Shown: positions 16,292 through 25,443 of the stretch, in pieces
Layout: every line of letters starts with the position of its first letter
Position numbering within the stretch: the stretch's first letter is position 1
Source: an uncultured bacterium
GTDB taxonomy: Bacteria > Bacillota > Clostridia > TANB77 > CAG-508
Assembly: GCA_905214245.1 (NCBI GenBank)
Contig: CAJMLO010000003.1
Span: forward strand, 1-46,380
Length of the DNA stretch: 46,380 nt
Direction of reading: 5' to 3'
Made by a program: the position numbers and the translations under genes
Notes under the pieces: model-generated
Databases searched by the model: none
Seen by the model: only the letters and a program-made list of their open reading frames with translations
What the model was told of the DNA's origin: nothing

Positions 16292-16328
16292 TTCTTTTGT
16301 GTGCTCCTTATTTATTTTTTACATCTCT

Positions 16329-16358
16329 ATTCTACCATTTATACTACATAAATTACAA
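16329..16358 (-). promoter_or_regulatory. Promoter of the 69-aa gene and pilin-like gene
   Basis: TTGTAA (16353-16358), an 18-bp spacer and TAGAAT (16329-16334) on the minus strand, about 30 nt upstream of the 69-aa gene. Confidence 0.55.
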
Positions 16359-16368
16359 TACTTTTTTA

Positions 16369-17613
16369 TTAATATTCCAAACTATTTGGTTCTAATAAAA
16401 AATCATATATGCTCATTACTATTATTCCATTTTCATATCGTGATTTTTTTATATTATCTCCTACAATTATGATCTTCTTAAAAAAGTCATTTACATTCAA
16501 CAAAGATTTTTGTTCTTGAGCAACTTTTTCTGGTGTCTTCATTTCTAATGCTGATTGGATGTAAATTTTGTTGTTTCCTTTGGTTGCGACAAAATCAATT
16601 TCTAATTGTTTCTTGCTGTTTCCTTCTCTTATTTCAACTGATCCAACATCAACATTATATCCTCGTTTTCTTAGTTCTAAATAAATTACATTTTCCATTG
16701 TGTGAGATATTTCTTCACTTTGTCTAAAGTCTAAAAATGAATTTCTAATTCCCATATCAGTAAAATAGTATTTTTGAGGTGTCTCTATAAATTTTTTTCC
16801 TCTTACATCAAAACGTCTTGCCTTCTCAATAATAAACGCATCCTGCAAATATCCCAAATAATTATATATTGTTTTATCAGTCATAGTTGAAGTTTTATTT
16901 CTTTCTTTAAATACATTTGATAATTTTAATGGATTTGTCAATGAACCTATATCAGATGCAATTATCTGAACTAGCATTTCTAGTTCTTCCCTATTTTGAA
17001 CATTATTTCTTTCAACAATATCATTAATATATACATTTTCCTTTTGCATTTTAAGATAATTAGTCTTTGCATTATCAGTTTTAGCAAGTAAAGTAAGTGG
17101 TAGGCCTCCATAAGTATAATATTCATTTAAAGCCTTTTCCTCGCTTTCCCCATAAACCGAGAAAAATTCATCAAAAGACAATGGATATACTCTTATCTCG
17201 TCCCCTCTTCCTCTGAACTCTGTAAGTATATCAGATGATAAAAATTTCGAATTACTTCCAGTTACATATAACTCTACATTACTCATGTGCATAAATCCAA
17301 TTAAAACTGATTCAAATTCTTTAACCTCTTGAATTTCATCTAATAAAAGATAATATTTTTTATTATCAACTACTAAGCTTCTTATATAATTATCAAGCTC
17401 ATCTGGATCTAAATATTTTTTATTTGCTCTTTCATCTAAACTTAGCTTTATAATATGATCCGCTTCTACTCCCTTTTCAATAAGGTAATTTTTAAAAATC
17501 GGGTCTAATAGATAAGACTTTCCACATCTTCTCATTCCTGTAATTATTTTAATAAGTCCATTATCCATTCTATCTATAAATTCATTTAGATAAAAATTTC
17601 TTTGTATTTCCAT
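16369..17613 (-). CDS. AAA ATPase with DUF4143 domain
   Basis: A member of the AAA_14/DUF4143 family of ATPases, frequent in gut anaerobes, whose cellular role is not established. Walker A GMRRCGKS is at residues 26-33 and Walker B LLLDEIQ near 90, followed by a sensor-like YVTGSNSKFLSS. The C-terminal DUF4143 part contains a winged-helix-like stretch and a PD-(D/E)xK-nuclease-like motif, LEIDFVATKGNNKIYIQ. The 414 aa are normal and intact. GGAGG (17623-17627) precedes the ATG. It has its own promoter with an inverted repeat over the start site, so it may be regulated by itself or a partner. Confidence 0.88.
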   Translation of the reverse strand: MEIQRNFYLNEFIDRMDNGLIKIITGMRRCGKSYLLDPIFKNYLIEKGVEADHIIKLSLDERANKKYLDPDELDNYIRSLVVDNKKYYLLLDEIQEVKEFESVLIGFMHMSNVELYVTGSNSKFLSSDILTEFRGRGDEIRVYPLSFDEFFSVYGESEEKALNEYYTYGGLPLTLLAKTDNAKTNYLKMQKENVYINDIVERNNVQNREELEMLVQIIASDIGSLTNPLKLSNVFKERNKTSTMTDKTIYNYLGYLQDAFIIEKARRFDVRGKKFIETPQKYYFTDMGIRNSFLDFRQSEEISHTMENVIYLELRKRGYNVDVGSVEIREGNSKKQLEIDFVATKGNNKIYIQSALEMKTPEKVAQEQKSLLNVNDFFKKIIIVGDNIKKSRYENGIIVMSIYDFLLEPNSLEY

Positions 17614-17627
17614 AGGGCAATACCTCC

Positions 17628-17665
17628 ATTACGAATTTTTTCCGTTTGTGTAACTTTTTCGTAAT
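17628..17665. promoter_or_regulatory. Operator-like inverted repeat upstream of the DUF4143 gene
   Basis: ATTACGAA (17628-17635) and TTCGTAAT (17658-17665) are perfect inverted half-sites 22 bp apart. They span the predicted transcription start and leader up to the ribosome binding site, a position suited to repression. Confidence 0.55.
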
Positions 17666-17666
17666 A

Positions 17667-17695
17667 ATTGTATCAAATTTTTTAGCTAAAGTCAA
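17667..17695 (-). promoter_or_regulatory. Promoter of the DUF4143 gene
   Basis: TTGACT (17690-17695), a 17-bp spacer and TACAAT (17667-17672) on the minus strand. Confidence 0.75.
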
Positions 17696-17769
17696 TTGGT
17701 TTTATAATCTTAATCTACAAACTAACCAAATTCAATTTCATACTATGTTCGCTTGTTTTTCCATATACT

Positions 17770-17798
17770 TTGTAGTATATTATCAGTTATAGTATTAA
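17770..17798 (+). promoter_or_regulatory. Possible mutS2 promoter
   Basis: TTGTAG (17770-17775), a 17-bp spacer and TATTAA (17793-17798), about 40 nt upstream of mutS2. Both boxes are moderate matches. Confidence 0.45.
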
Positions 17799-17837
17799 AT
17801 TTAATTTTATTATTTCAGAAAGGATTTTTATATAAAA

Positions 17838-20102
17838 ATGAATACTCGATATCTAAACTTATTAGAATATGATAAATTTATACAAATATTAATTAAATAT
17901 TGTAAAACATATTTAGGAAGAGAGCAAGTAGAAAGGCTTACTCCTAAATTTAATAAACTAGATGTAATTAATCTTCTTTCAGAAACAAATGAAGCTGTTA
18001 GTTTAATTTATAGAAAATCTAGTCTGCCTCTTAGCGATATTCCTAGCATAGAAATTCCTATAAAACAACTTGAAAGCAATTCCACTTTATCTGCGAAATC
18101 ACTACTTGAGGTTGCTTCTATTTTAAAAATATCAAGAGAGCTTAGAGAATACTTTTATTCTGATGATGAATTTGATACAAATTCATTTCCAATTATGTCA
18201 GATCATTTTTCTAAGCTATATGCTAATAAAGGAATTGAAGACAAAATATTTTCTATCATTTTAGATGAAAACACAATTGCAGATAATGCTTCAAACAAAC
18301 TTGCTTCTTTAAGAAGAACATCAAGAAAATTAGAGCAAGAAATAAGAGATAAATTAAATTCATTTATTCATTCTGCGACTTACTCTAAATACATGATGGA
18401 TCCTATTATAACTATTCGAAATGGCAGATTTGTGCTTCCTGTAAAAGAAGAATATAAATCACAAGTAAAAGGATTTATACACGATATTTCAAGTAGTGGT
18501 TCTACTGTATTTATAGAGCCAATGAATATTTTTGAAATGAATAATGAAATTGCAAATATCAAAGTAGATGAAAACATTGAAATTGAAAGAATTCTTCAAA
18601 ATTTATCTATTATGCTATACGAATATAGTCAAAATTTAAAAGAAAATCTTGAGGTTATTTCCTACCTTGACACGGTTTTTGCAAAAGCCTCATATTCAAT
18701 TGAAATACAAGGCACTTATCCAATGGTTTCAGATGATAAATTAATTAACTTGCAAAAGGCTCGTCATCCACTTATTGATAAAACTACTGTTGTACCTATT
18801 GATATTTCACTTGGAAAAGATTATTCTACACTTGTTATTACAGGTCCAAACACTGGTGGTAAAACTGTAACACTAAAAACTGTTGGATTAATACTACTTA
18901 TGGCATATTGCGGTGTTCTTATTCCTTGCAAAGAAAACAGCACAATACATGTTTTTGATAATATTTTTGCAGATATTGGAGATGAACAAAGTATTCAAGA
19001 ATCTTTAAGTACTTTTTCTTCTCATATTTCAAACATTGTAAAAATAACTCAAAATATTACAGATAATAGTTTAATACTACTTGATGAACTTGGTTCTGGA
19101 ACAGATCCTATTGAAGGTGCAAACCTTGCAATAAGCATACTACAGTATTTTCATAATATTGGCTCTTTAGTAATATGCACTACACATTATCAAGAACTTA
19201 AAAATTTCTGTCTTTTAACAGATGGTTTTGAAAATGCAAGTTGCGAATTTGATGTAGAAAATATGAAACCTACATACAAACTTCTTGTTGGAATACCTGG
19301 AAAAAGTAACGCTTTTGCAATTAGCAAGCGTCTTGGTCTAAAACAAGAAATTTTAGATAAAGCTTCTTCTTTGATGAAATCTGATGATATTAGCATAGAA
19401 GAACTTATGAAGAGCATTTATGATAATAAGATTGAAATTGAAAAGGAAAAAGAAAATATTCAAAAAAATGCAAATCAAATTGAAATGCTTCGTAAATCTT
19501 TAGAAAAAGAAAATACTGATGTAAAAAGACATGAACAAGAATTAATAGAAAATGCCAAAAGAGAAGCTCGCGCCCTTATTCTTTCTGCTAAAGATGAAGT
19601 AAATGATATTCTTCATCAAATGAATGAACTTCAAAATAATATGAATAGTGACTCTATAAAAAATGCAAATCAACTTCGTAATAAGTTAAATGATAAGCTT
19701 CAAGATGTAAATAGTTCAAATGATAATGGATTAAACTTAGAAATACTAAAAACACTAAATTCTAGAGATATGATGAAAAAGAATACTTTAAATAAAAAGA
19801 TTTCCCCAAATTCTTCTGTAAGTTTTAGCAAAAATGGAAATTACAAGGGGCAAAATATATCTTCTGAAATTAATGTTATTGGATTAAATGTTGATGAAGC
19901 AACATTTTTAATTGATAAATATCTTGATGATTGTGTTATTGCAAAACTTTCTCCTATAAGAATTGTACACGGAAAAGGAACTGGAAAACTTAGACAAGGC
20001 ATACACAAATATTTAAAAACAAATCCTTATGTAAAGTCTTTTAGACTTGGTACATTTGGAGAAGGCGAAATGGGCGTTACTGTTGTAGAATTAAAAAAAT
20101 AA
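17838..20102 (+). CDS. mutS2: MutS2 ATPase with Smr domain
   Basis: MutS2 (also RqcU) binds collided ribosomes and branched DNA; in Bacillus it splits stalled ribosomes. It lacks the mismatch-recognition domain of MutS. The 754 aa show a clamp/core region with coiled coils, Walker A GPNTGGKTVTLKT (about 336-348), Walker B LILLDELGSGTDP, a further coiled coil (about 520-620), and a C-terminal Smr endonuclease-like domain with INVIGLNVDEA and RIVHGKGTGKLRQGI. AAAGGA precedes the ATG. It is the only large gene on the plus strand in the middle of the window and is divergent from the DUF4143 gene. Confidence 0.95.
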   Translation: MNTRYLNLLEYDKFIQILIKYCKTYLGREQVERLTPKFNKLDVINLLSETNEAVSLIYRKSSLPLSDIPSIEIPIKQLESNSTLSAKSLLEVASILKISRELREYFYSDDEFDTNSFPIMSDHFSKLYANKGIEDKIFSIILDENTIADNASNKLASLRRTSRKLEQEIRDKLNSFIHSATYSKYMMDPIITIRNGRFVLPVKEEYKSQVKGFIHDISSSGSTVFIEPMNIFEMNNEIANIKVDENIEIERILQNLSIMLYEYSQNLKENLEVISYLDTVFAKASYSIEIQGTYPMVSDDKLINLQKARHPLIDKTTVVPIDISLGKDYSTLVITGPNTGGKTVTLKTVGLILLMAYCGVLIPCKENSTIHVFDNIFADIGDEQSIQESLSTFSSHISNIVKITQNITDNSLILLDELGSGTDPIEGANLAISILQYFHNIGSLVICTTHYQELKNFCLLTDGFENASCEFDVENMKPTYKLLVGIPGKSNAFAISKRLGLKQEILDKASSLMKSDDISIEELMKSIYDNKIEIEKEKENIQKNANQIEMLRKSLEKENTDVKRHEQELIENAKREARALILSAKDEVNDILHQMNELQNNMNSDSIKNANQLRNKLNDKLQDVNSSNDNGLNLEILKTLNSRDMMKKNTLNKKISPNSSVSFSKNGNYKGQNISSEINVIGLNVDEATFLIDKYLDDCVIAKLSPIRIVHGKGTGKLRQGIHKYLKTNPYVKSFRLGTFGEGEMGVTVVELKK

Positions 20103-20134
20103 GATAGTAGATTTTATCTACTATCTTATTTTTT
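20101..20134. terminator. Bidirectional terminator between mutS2 and the cyclophilin gene
   Basis: AAGATAGTAGAT (20101-20112) pairs perfectly with ATCTACTATCTT (20116-20127) around a TTT loop, followed by ATTTTTTT on the plus strand. The end of mutS2 supplies a matching T-tract on the minus strand. Confidence 0.92.
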
Positions 20135-20949
20135 TAATGATTTGCAAACATTCCGTAGTTTTTCATCATCCATGAAGTTATATTAAATGGATCAATTGTT
20201 TTTGGAATTCCATAATCTACTCCATATGTTTCAACAGATATACTTGTTATAACTGGTTGTTTTTTTGGTGTATCAGATTGAATTTTGTTTCCATCAGAAT
20301 CCTTTGGAGCTGTTTCTCCATCTTTTAATTCACTTTCTCTGTAATAAACTTCTACATTCGCAATTTTTTCTACAACATCCATTCCTTCTGTAACCCTGCC
20401 AAATGCTGCATAAATTCCATCAAGTTGTGTATTATCTTCTGTCATAATAAAAAATTGTGCTCCAGCTGAATTGTATCCTTGTGTTGTAAGACTGCTACTA
20501 TAGCTACTGTAGTCACTTCTTGCCATAGATATAACACCTTTTTCATGTTTTAGATTATTTTTACTATATCCATTTGCAATAAATTCACCTTCAATATTGT
20601 ACTCTTTGTCTGTTTCAACATTGTCCATAATATCACTTAATTTTGGAGATGATGTTAAATCTTTTTCAGCTCCACCTTGAATTACAAAGTTTGGTATTGT
20701 TCTATGAAATGTTTTTCCATTATAATACCCTTTGTTTGCAAGACGTATAAAGTTTGCAACTGTGTTTGGAGCTTTGTCTGGGTATAATTCCATTTTTATT
20801 GTTCCATATCCTTCTACTTCCATTGTTGCAACCGGGTTTGGAATATTTAATGTAGCTTTTTTATATATTCCATATATAGCAAATCCTATTCCTGCAACTA
20901 CTGCAATAATTGCTAAAATTAATCCTATTCTTGTTAATGTTTTTTTCAT
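20134..20949 (-). CDS. Membrane-anchored cyclophilin-type peptidyl-prolyl isomerase
   Basis: Cyclophilins catalyse cis-trans isomerisation of X-Pro bonds; an anchored one is likely to assist folding outside the membrane. One N-terminal membrane helix (about residues 8-28) precedes the cyclophilin domain: PNTVANFIRLANKGYYNGKT, FHRTIPNFVIQGG, GVISMARS, AGAQFFIMT and AAFGRV. An acidic 20-residue insertion lies near 205-225. Length 271 aa. It is the last gene of the minus-strand unit ending at the mutS2 terminator, 18 bp after disA. Confidence 0.92.
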   Translation of the reverse strand: MKKTLTRIGLILAIIAVVAGIGFAIYGIYKKATLNIPNPVATMEVEGYGTIKMELYPDKAPNTVANFIRLANKGYYNGKTFHRTIPNFVIQGGAEKDLTSSPKLSDIMDNVETDKEYNIEGEFIANGYSKNNLKHEKGVISMARSDYSSYSSSLTTQGYNSAGAQFFIMTEDNTQLDGIYAAFGRVTEGMDVVEKIANVEVYYRESELKDGETAPKDSDGNKIQSDTPKKQPVITSISVETYGVDYGIPKTIDPFNITSWMMKNYGMFANH

Positions 20950-20967
20950 GTTTCATTTTCCTTTCCA

Positions 20968-22056
20968 TTATAAAATTAAATTATCAAAAACAAATTGTTC
21001 TTGCATTCTCTTTAATGATTGTTTTATTGTTCTAGCTCTTACCTCTCCTATACCGTCAACCTCATCAAGTTTTGGAATATCAGCTGCAAGAATATGTTGA
21101 AATGACTTAAATGATTTAACTAAATTATCTACTATATTACTTGGCATTCTAGGAACTTTGCTAAGAACTCTATATCCTTTTGTATATACACCAACCTCAT
21201 CATAATTATCAAAATCTTCATATCCAAGTAATTTTGCGATTTTTTCTGATTTCATTAAATCATCATGTCCAAGTTTCTTTATTTCTTCTAAAACTTTTTC
21301 ACAAGTTCTTTTTTTACCAGGTGCAATGTAATCTTTAATTATAAGCAATTCTTCTTTTTCAAAATCTCCTACAAGCTCATCAAGTTGCATCTCTAAAAGC
21401 CTTCCTTCTTCTCCAAGTTCATCAATTGCCTTGTTTACTTCATCTGCAACCCTCATTACCATTTCTGCTCTTTGTATTGCAATTATAACATTTTCAAGTG
21501 TAACGATATCATTAAATTCGTATTCATTTAATAGATTTAATTTGCTGTCAAATACCTTTTTATATTTTTCAACAGTTTGAAGAGCTTGATTTGCTTGTGA
21601 AAGTACTGCTTCTAAGTCTTTTAATACATACCTTGAATTTCCTTTAAATAATGTAATTATTCCTCTTCTTTGAGAAATACTTATTACAAGTGCTCCTGTC
21701 TGTTTTGCAGTACGTTCAGCTGTTCTATGCCTTGTTCCTGTTTCTGTTGTTAGAATTTCAGATGATGGAATAAGTTGAGCATTTGCATAAAGAATTCTTT
21801 TCAAATCAGAGCTTAAAACAATCGCTCCATCCATTTTAGCAAGTTCATACAATCTTGATGAAGTATATTCTACATCGAGCTTAAATCCACCGTCAACTAA
21901 TTCTAATACTTCTTTTGTATCTCCACCAACAGCAATTAATGCTCCTGTTTTTGCTTTCAAAATGTTCTCTAATCCATTTCTGATGGGGGTTCCTGGTGCT
22001 ATTTGCTTTAGTATTTCGGCGATTACCTCATCTTTTTTACTTGCCAATCCTTTCAA
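20968..22056 (-). CDS. disA: Diadenylate cyclase DisA
   Basis: DisA makes c-di-AMP from two ATP and scans DNA for branched structures, pausing synthesis on damage. The N-terminal DAC domain has the catalytic MDGAIVL (DGA at 76-78) and GTRHRTAER (RHR at 109-111). A helical linker and C-terminal helix-hairpin-helix motifs (LDEVDGIGEVRARTI) complete the 362-aa protein, normal length. It lies 16 bp after radA, the classic Firmicute pair. Confidence 0.97.
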   Translation of the reverse strand: MKGLASKKDEVIAEILKQIAPGTPIRNGLENILKAKTGALIAVGGDTKEVLELVDGGFKLDVEYTSSRLYELAKMDGAIVLSSDLKRILYANAQLIPSSEILTTETGTRHRTAERTAKQTGALVISISQRRGIITLFKGNSRYVLKDLEAVLSQANQALQTVEKYKKVFDSKLNLLNEYEFNDIVTLENVIIAIQRAEMVMRVADEVNKAIDELGEEGRLLEMQLDELVGDFEKEELLIIKDYIAPGKKRTCEKVLEEIKKLGHDDLMKSEKIAKLLGYEDFDNYDEVGVYTKGYRVLSKVPRMPSNIVDNLVKSFKSFQHILAADIPKLDEVDGIGEVRARTIKQSLKRMQEQFVFDNLIL

Positions 22057-22072
22057 CTCCTTTTACCTAAAT

Positions 22073-23440
22073 TTAGCTACGTATTCCTAAGACTTTTATA
22101 GCCTCATTTATATTTCTGACGCCTATTATATCTAATTTGTAACTATCTTTCAATAGTTTTTTGTTACTTTCTGGAATAATACATTTTTTAAATCCTAATT
22201 TCTCCGCTTCTTTTAATCTTTTATCAATCATGTTTACTGCTCTAACTTCTCCTGTAAGTCCAACTTCTCCAATTGCTACAACATCTTTTGGTATGCTTAC
22301 ATTTTTATAGCTTGAACTACATGCAAGTATCACCCCTAAATCAACTGCAGGCTCTACTATCCTTATTCCACTAACAACATTTAAGTATACATCTTGTCCA
22401 CCAAGTGCAAGTCCTGCCTTTTTTTCTAGTACCGCAATTAATACTGCAAGTCTATTATAGTCAAATCCATTTGCTGTTCTTTTTGGAACTCCATATACAC
22501 TTGTTGCAGTTAATGCTTGAAGCTCAATAAGAAGAGGCCTCGTTCCTTCCATGCTTGCTACAACAACAGCTCCTGCTGGATTGTCCTCTCTTTCAGAAAT
22601 AAGTATTGATGATGGGTTTGTAATTTCAACCATACCTTCATTTTTCATTTCAAACATTCCAAGTTCATTTGTTGAGCCAAAACGATTTTTTACACTTCGA
22701 AGCATTCTATATGAAAAATATCTTTCTCCCTCTAAGTAAAGTACTGTATCAACCATATGCTCTAAAACTCTTGGGCCTGCTATATTTCCATCTTTTGTAA
22801 CATGTCCAATAATTATTGTTGTTATACTATTATCTTTGCATATTCTCATTATTCTTGCTGTTATTTCTCTCACCTGACTTACAGTACCTGCAGCAGATGT
22901 AATTTCTGCTGAATACATCGTTTGAATAGAATCTATAATAACAAGCTTTGGATTTATACTAAGTATTGCATCTTGGATTGCATCAATATCAGTTTCTCCT
23001 AAGAACATTATGTCATCATTATTTATTCCAAGTCTATCAGCCCTTATTTTTACCTGCTCGGCAGATTCCTCTCCAGAAACATATAGCACTTTGCCTTCTC
23101 CCTTAATTTTGTCACAAAGTTGCAAAATTAAGGTTGATTTTCCTATACCAGGCTCTCCTCCAACAAGCACAAGCGAACCTTTTACAAGTCCTCCTCCAAG
23201 AACTCTATCAAGTTCTCCTATTCCTGTGCTTGTTCTTACCTCACTTATTCCTTCTACTTCTTTAAGTTTACGTGGAACTGCATTTTTAGGTCTGTTACTT
23301 GGATTATTGCTAGATACTGTATTACTTATTTTCTCTTCGTAAAAACTATTCCATTCATTACACGCAGGACATTTTCCAAGCCATTTTGCAGATTCATAAC
23401 CACAACTACTGCACACAAATACTGTTTTTGCTTTTGCCAT
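22073..23440 (-). CDS. radA: DNA repair protein RadA
   Basis: RadA is a hexameric ATPase that drives branch migration in recombination. It has an N-terminal zinc finger (CSSCGYESAKWLGKCPAC), Walker A GGEPGIGKSTL (about 95-105), Walker B-type LVIIDSIQT, the family motif KNRFGS, and a C-terminal Lon-protease-like domain. Length 455 aa is normal. It is followed by disA; in Bacillus RadA and DisA are linked in function as well as position. Confidence 0.97.
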   Translation of the reverse strand: MAKAKTVFVCSSCGYESAKWLGKCPACNEWNSFYEEKISNTVSSNNPSNRPKNAVPRKLKEVEGISEVRTSTGIGELDRVLGGGLVKGSLVLVGGEPGIGKSTLILQLCDKIKGEGKVLYVSGEESAEQVKIRADRLGINNDDIMFLGETDIDAIQDAILSINPKLVIIDSIQTMYSAEITSAAGTVSQVREITARIMRICKDNSITTIIIGHVTKDGNIAGPRVLEHMVDTVLYLEGERYFSYRMLRSVKNRFGSTNELGMFEMKNEGMVEITNPSSILISEREDNPAGAVVVASMEGTRPLLIELQALTATSVYGVPKRTANGFDYNRLAVLIAVLEKKAGLALGGQDVYLNVVSGIRIVEPAVDLGVILACSSSYKNVSIPKDVVAIGEVGLTGEVRAVNMIDKRLKEAEKLGFKKCIIPESNKKLLKDSYKLDIIGVRNINEAIKVLGIRS

Positions 23441-23459
23441 AAATAATCACATTCCTTTA

Positions 23460-25388
23460 TTATTTTGCAAGTAGTATAAACATTGCATGTGACCAAGCAA
23501 GTCCATTTACCCATGATGGACTCATAGTTTCATTATCAACTTGCTCTCCTAAAAATCCATACTCATTTGAACTTTTTACAACAAAGTCTATACATTCCTT
23601 TTCTTTTTTAATATCATTTATTTCTCTATAGTACATTGCCATCCATAGTGTTGCAATTGGCCATGGATTTTTTCCTCCCATATAATGGTCCCTCTCAAAT
23701 CTTAAATATCCACCTGTATATGTTCTAAGTGTCATATTAATTTTTTCTATTGTGTTGCTTACCTCTTTTTCTCCTATATCAAACATTTTAAATGGAACAA
23801 TCGCTCCAATCATACTAATATCAGTTAGGCTATCATTGCAATTTCTTTTTAACGTTTTTGTGTTTTCATCATACATATTTTTAAAAACATATTTTTTTAT
23901 ATCTTCCATATACTTTATTATTTTGTTCTTCAATTTATTTATACTCTCAAGTTTTAACCTATTTTCTGTATATTCTGGTTCAATATCACTATATATTTCA
24001 AGCATTGAATTAAATGCACCATATATACTTGCAAGAGAATACAAATGAACACCTTCATTCATTTCCCATATATCATAGCTAAGTGGAAGCTTATTTCTAT
24101 CTTCTGTATGATATGTTTTTTCAATCTCATTTTTTACAACATCACTTGTATCATGTCTTTCAAGAATATTGTCCATATATATACATAAAAATTTCGTTGC
24201 GTTTTCACACATTTTTAAAGTATCCTTTAAAAATTGTATATCTTTTATTTCTTTATAATGTTCATAAACACCATATATAACGCTTGCAGTTTCGTCTATT
24301 TGATAACCCCAGCATGGAGCAAGTCTACCATCAGAGAAAAATCTTTGTTCCCACATACCATTTTTCTTTTGAGTATTCTTACAAAAATTCTTGTAAAACT
24401 TTTCAGTTTCTTTTAGCATTTTTAGTTTGTCAAAAGCTTTTGTAATAAACACTGCATCACGTGGCCAACAATAACAGTATCTGCCACTATGGCTCATACC
24501 TTCATCTACTTCGACTCCTGCTACAACTCCACCTGTATTTTGATTTGTCAAAATAGGAAATAACAAAATACTTCTTTTATAAATTTGATTAAACCTTTTA
24601 TTATATGTTGTATTTTCTTCTTTAAGTTCAATATTTACATGATCTTTAACATATTTTCTCCAATATCTTTCAACAGATGATTGCTCTTTTTGCACATCCA
24701 TTTTCTTAATATCAGATATATCTTTTAAAAGCTTTTCTTCATCTTTATCATTTTTATTTAGGTATATAAATACATCAAGATTAGCAGTTTCACTTGGTTT
24801 AATAATTCCAACATTATAACTAATACTAGAATCAGAACTCATCCCTATGTAATCCTTATCTTGTATTACTCCTGTTTCAATATTGTTATTAGTATCATTT
24901 AATTGATAGCTCTGTATTTCATTTTTAGAAAATATACACATACTTTCATTATGACCATACTGTATTAAAGAATTTTTACATATTTTTGAACCTATCTTGT
25001 CATTTTCATCTGAAATCAAACCAGAGTGAATTAAAAAGCTAACATCAAGCTCAATGTTTCCCTTGTTTTCAAATGTATATCTTTTTATTAAAACATTTTT
25101 CTTTAAAGATACAAAATCTGTTTGCTTTATTTTCAAGTTAAAATATGTATTTGTAATTTCTGTATTAAGCACATTTGTATCTTCTTCATAATATTGTTTG
25201 TAATGATTGTTTATATCTTGATGTAAATAAATAATGTTTGAATCATTTATTTTTACTCCTGTATGAAAAAAATCAACAAACTGTCTATAATCAGGCATAT
25301 CATACATAAGCCTTAAAAGTTCTCCTTTTTTTGAATAACTTGCAACTATATTTTTACCACCAATAATGGCATCATTCATACTTTTCAT
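23460..25388 (-). CDS. Glycoside hydrolase family 15, glucoamylase-like
   Basis: A GH15-type enzyme that would release glucose from alpha-glucans or related oligosaccharides. It has no signal peptide, so it is probably cytoplasmic. The N-terminal beta-sandwich (about 1-260) is followed by the (alpha/alpha)6 barrel with RYCYCWPRDAVFI, WGYQIDETASVIYGVYEHY, YDIWEMNEGVHLYSLA (likely carrying a catalytic Glu) and PSWVNGLAWSHAMFI. The start at 25388 is chosen because AAAGGG lies 4-9 nt upstream; the longer reading lacks support. At 642 aa it is typical for bacterial GH15. It sits oddly within a DNA-repair and RNA-processing unit, perhaps only by cotranscription. Confidence 0.85.
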   Translation of the reverse strand: MKSMNDAIIGGKNIVASYSKKGELLRLMYDMPDYRQFVDFFHTGVKINDSNIIYLHQDINNHYKQYYEEDTNVLNTEITNTYFNLKIKQTDFVSLKKNVLIKRYTFENKGNIELDVSFLIHSGLISDENDKIGSKICKNSLIQYGHNESMCIFSKNEIQSYQLNDTNNNIETGVIQDKDYIGMSSDSSISYNVGIIKPSETANLDVFIYLNKNDKDEEKLLKDISDIKKMDVQKEQSSVERYWRKYVKDHVNIELKEENTTYNKRFNQIYKRSILLFPILTNQNTGGVVAGVEVDEGMSHSGRYCYCWPRDAVFITKAFDKLKMLKETEKFYKNFCKNTQKKNGMWEQRFFSDGRLAPCWGYQIDETASVIYGVYEHYKEIKDIQFLKDTLKMCENATKFLCIYMDNILERHDTSDVVKNEIEKTYHTEDRNKLPLSYDIWEMNEGVHLYSLASIYGAFNSMLEIYSDIEPEYTENRLKLESINKLKNKIIKYMEDIKKYVFKNMYDENTKTLKRNCNDSLTDISMIGAIVPFKMFDIGEKEVSNTIEKINMTLRTYTGGYLRFERDHYMGGKNPWPIATLWMAMYYREINDIKKEKECIDFVVKSSNEYGFLGEQVDNETMSPSWVNGLAWSHAMFILLAK

Positions 25389-25412
25389 TGGTTTCCCTTT
25401 CCTACCTAAGAT

Positions 25413-25440
25413 TAATGAAAGCAACATATTGCTTTCATTA
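25413..25440. promoter_or_regulatory. Intercistronic hairpin between the beta-CASP and GH15 genes
   Basis: TAATGAAAGCAA (25413-25424) pairs perfectly with TTGCTTTCATTA (25429-25440). No U-tract follows on the minus strand, so it is more likely an mRNA processing or stability element than a strong terminator. Confidence 0.6.
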
Positions 25441-25443
25441 GTC

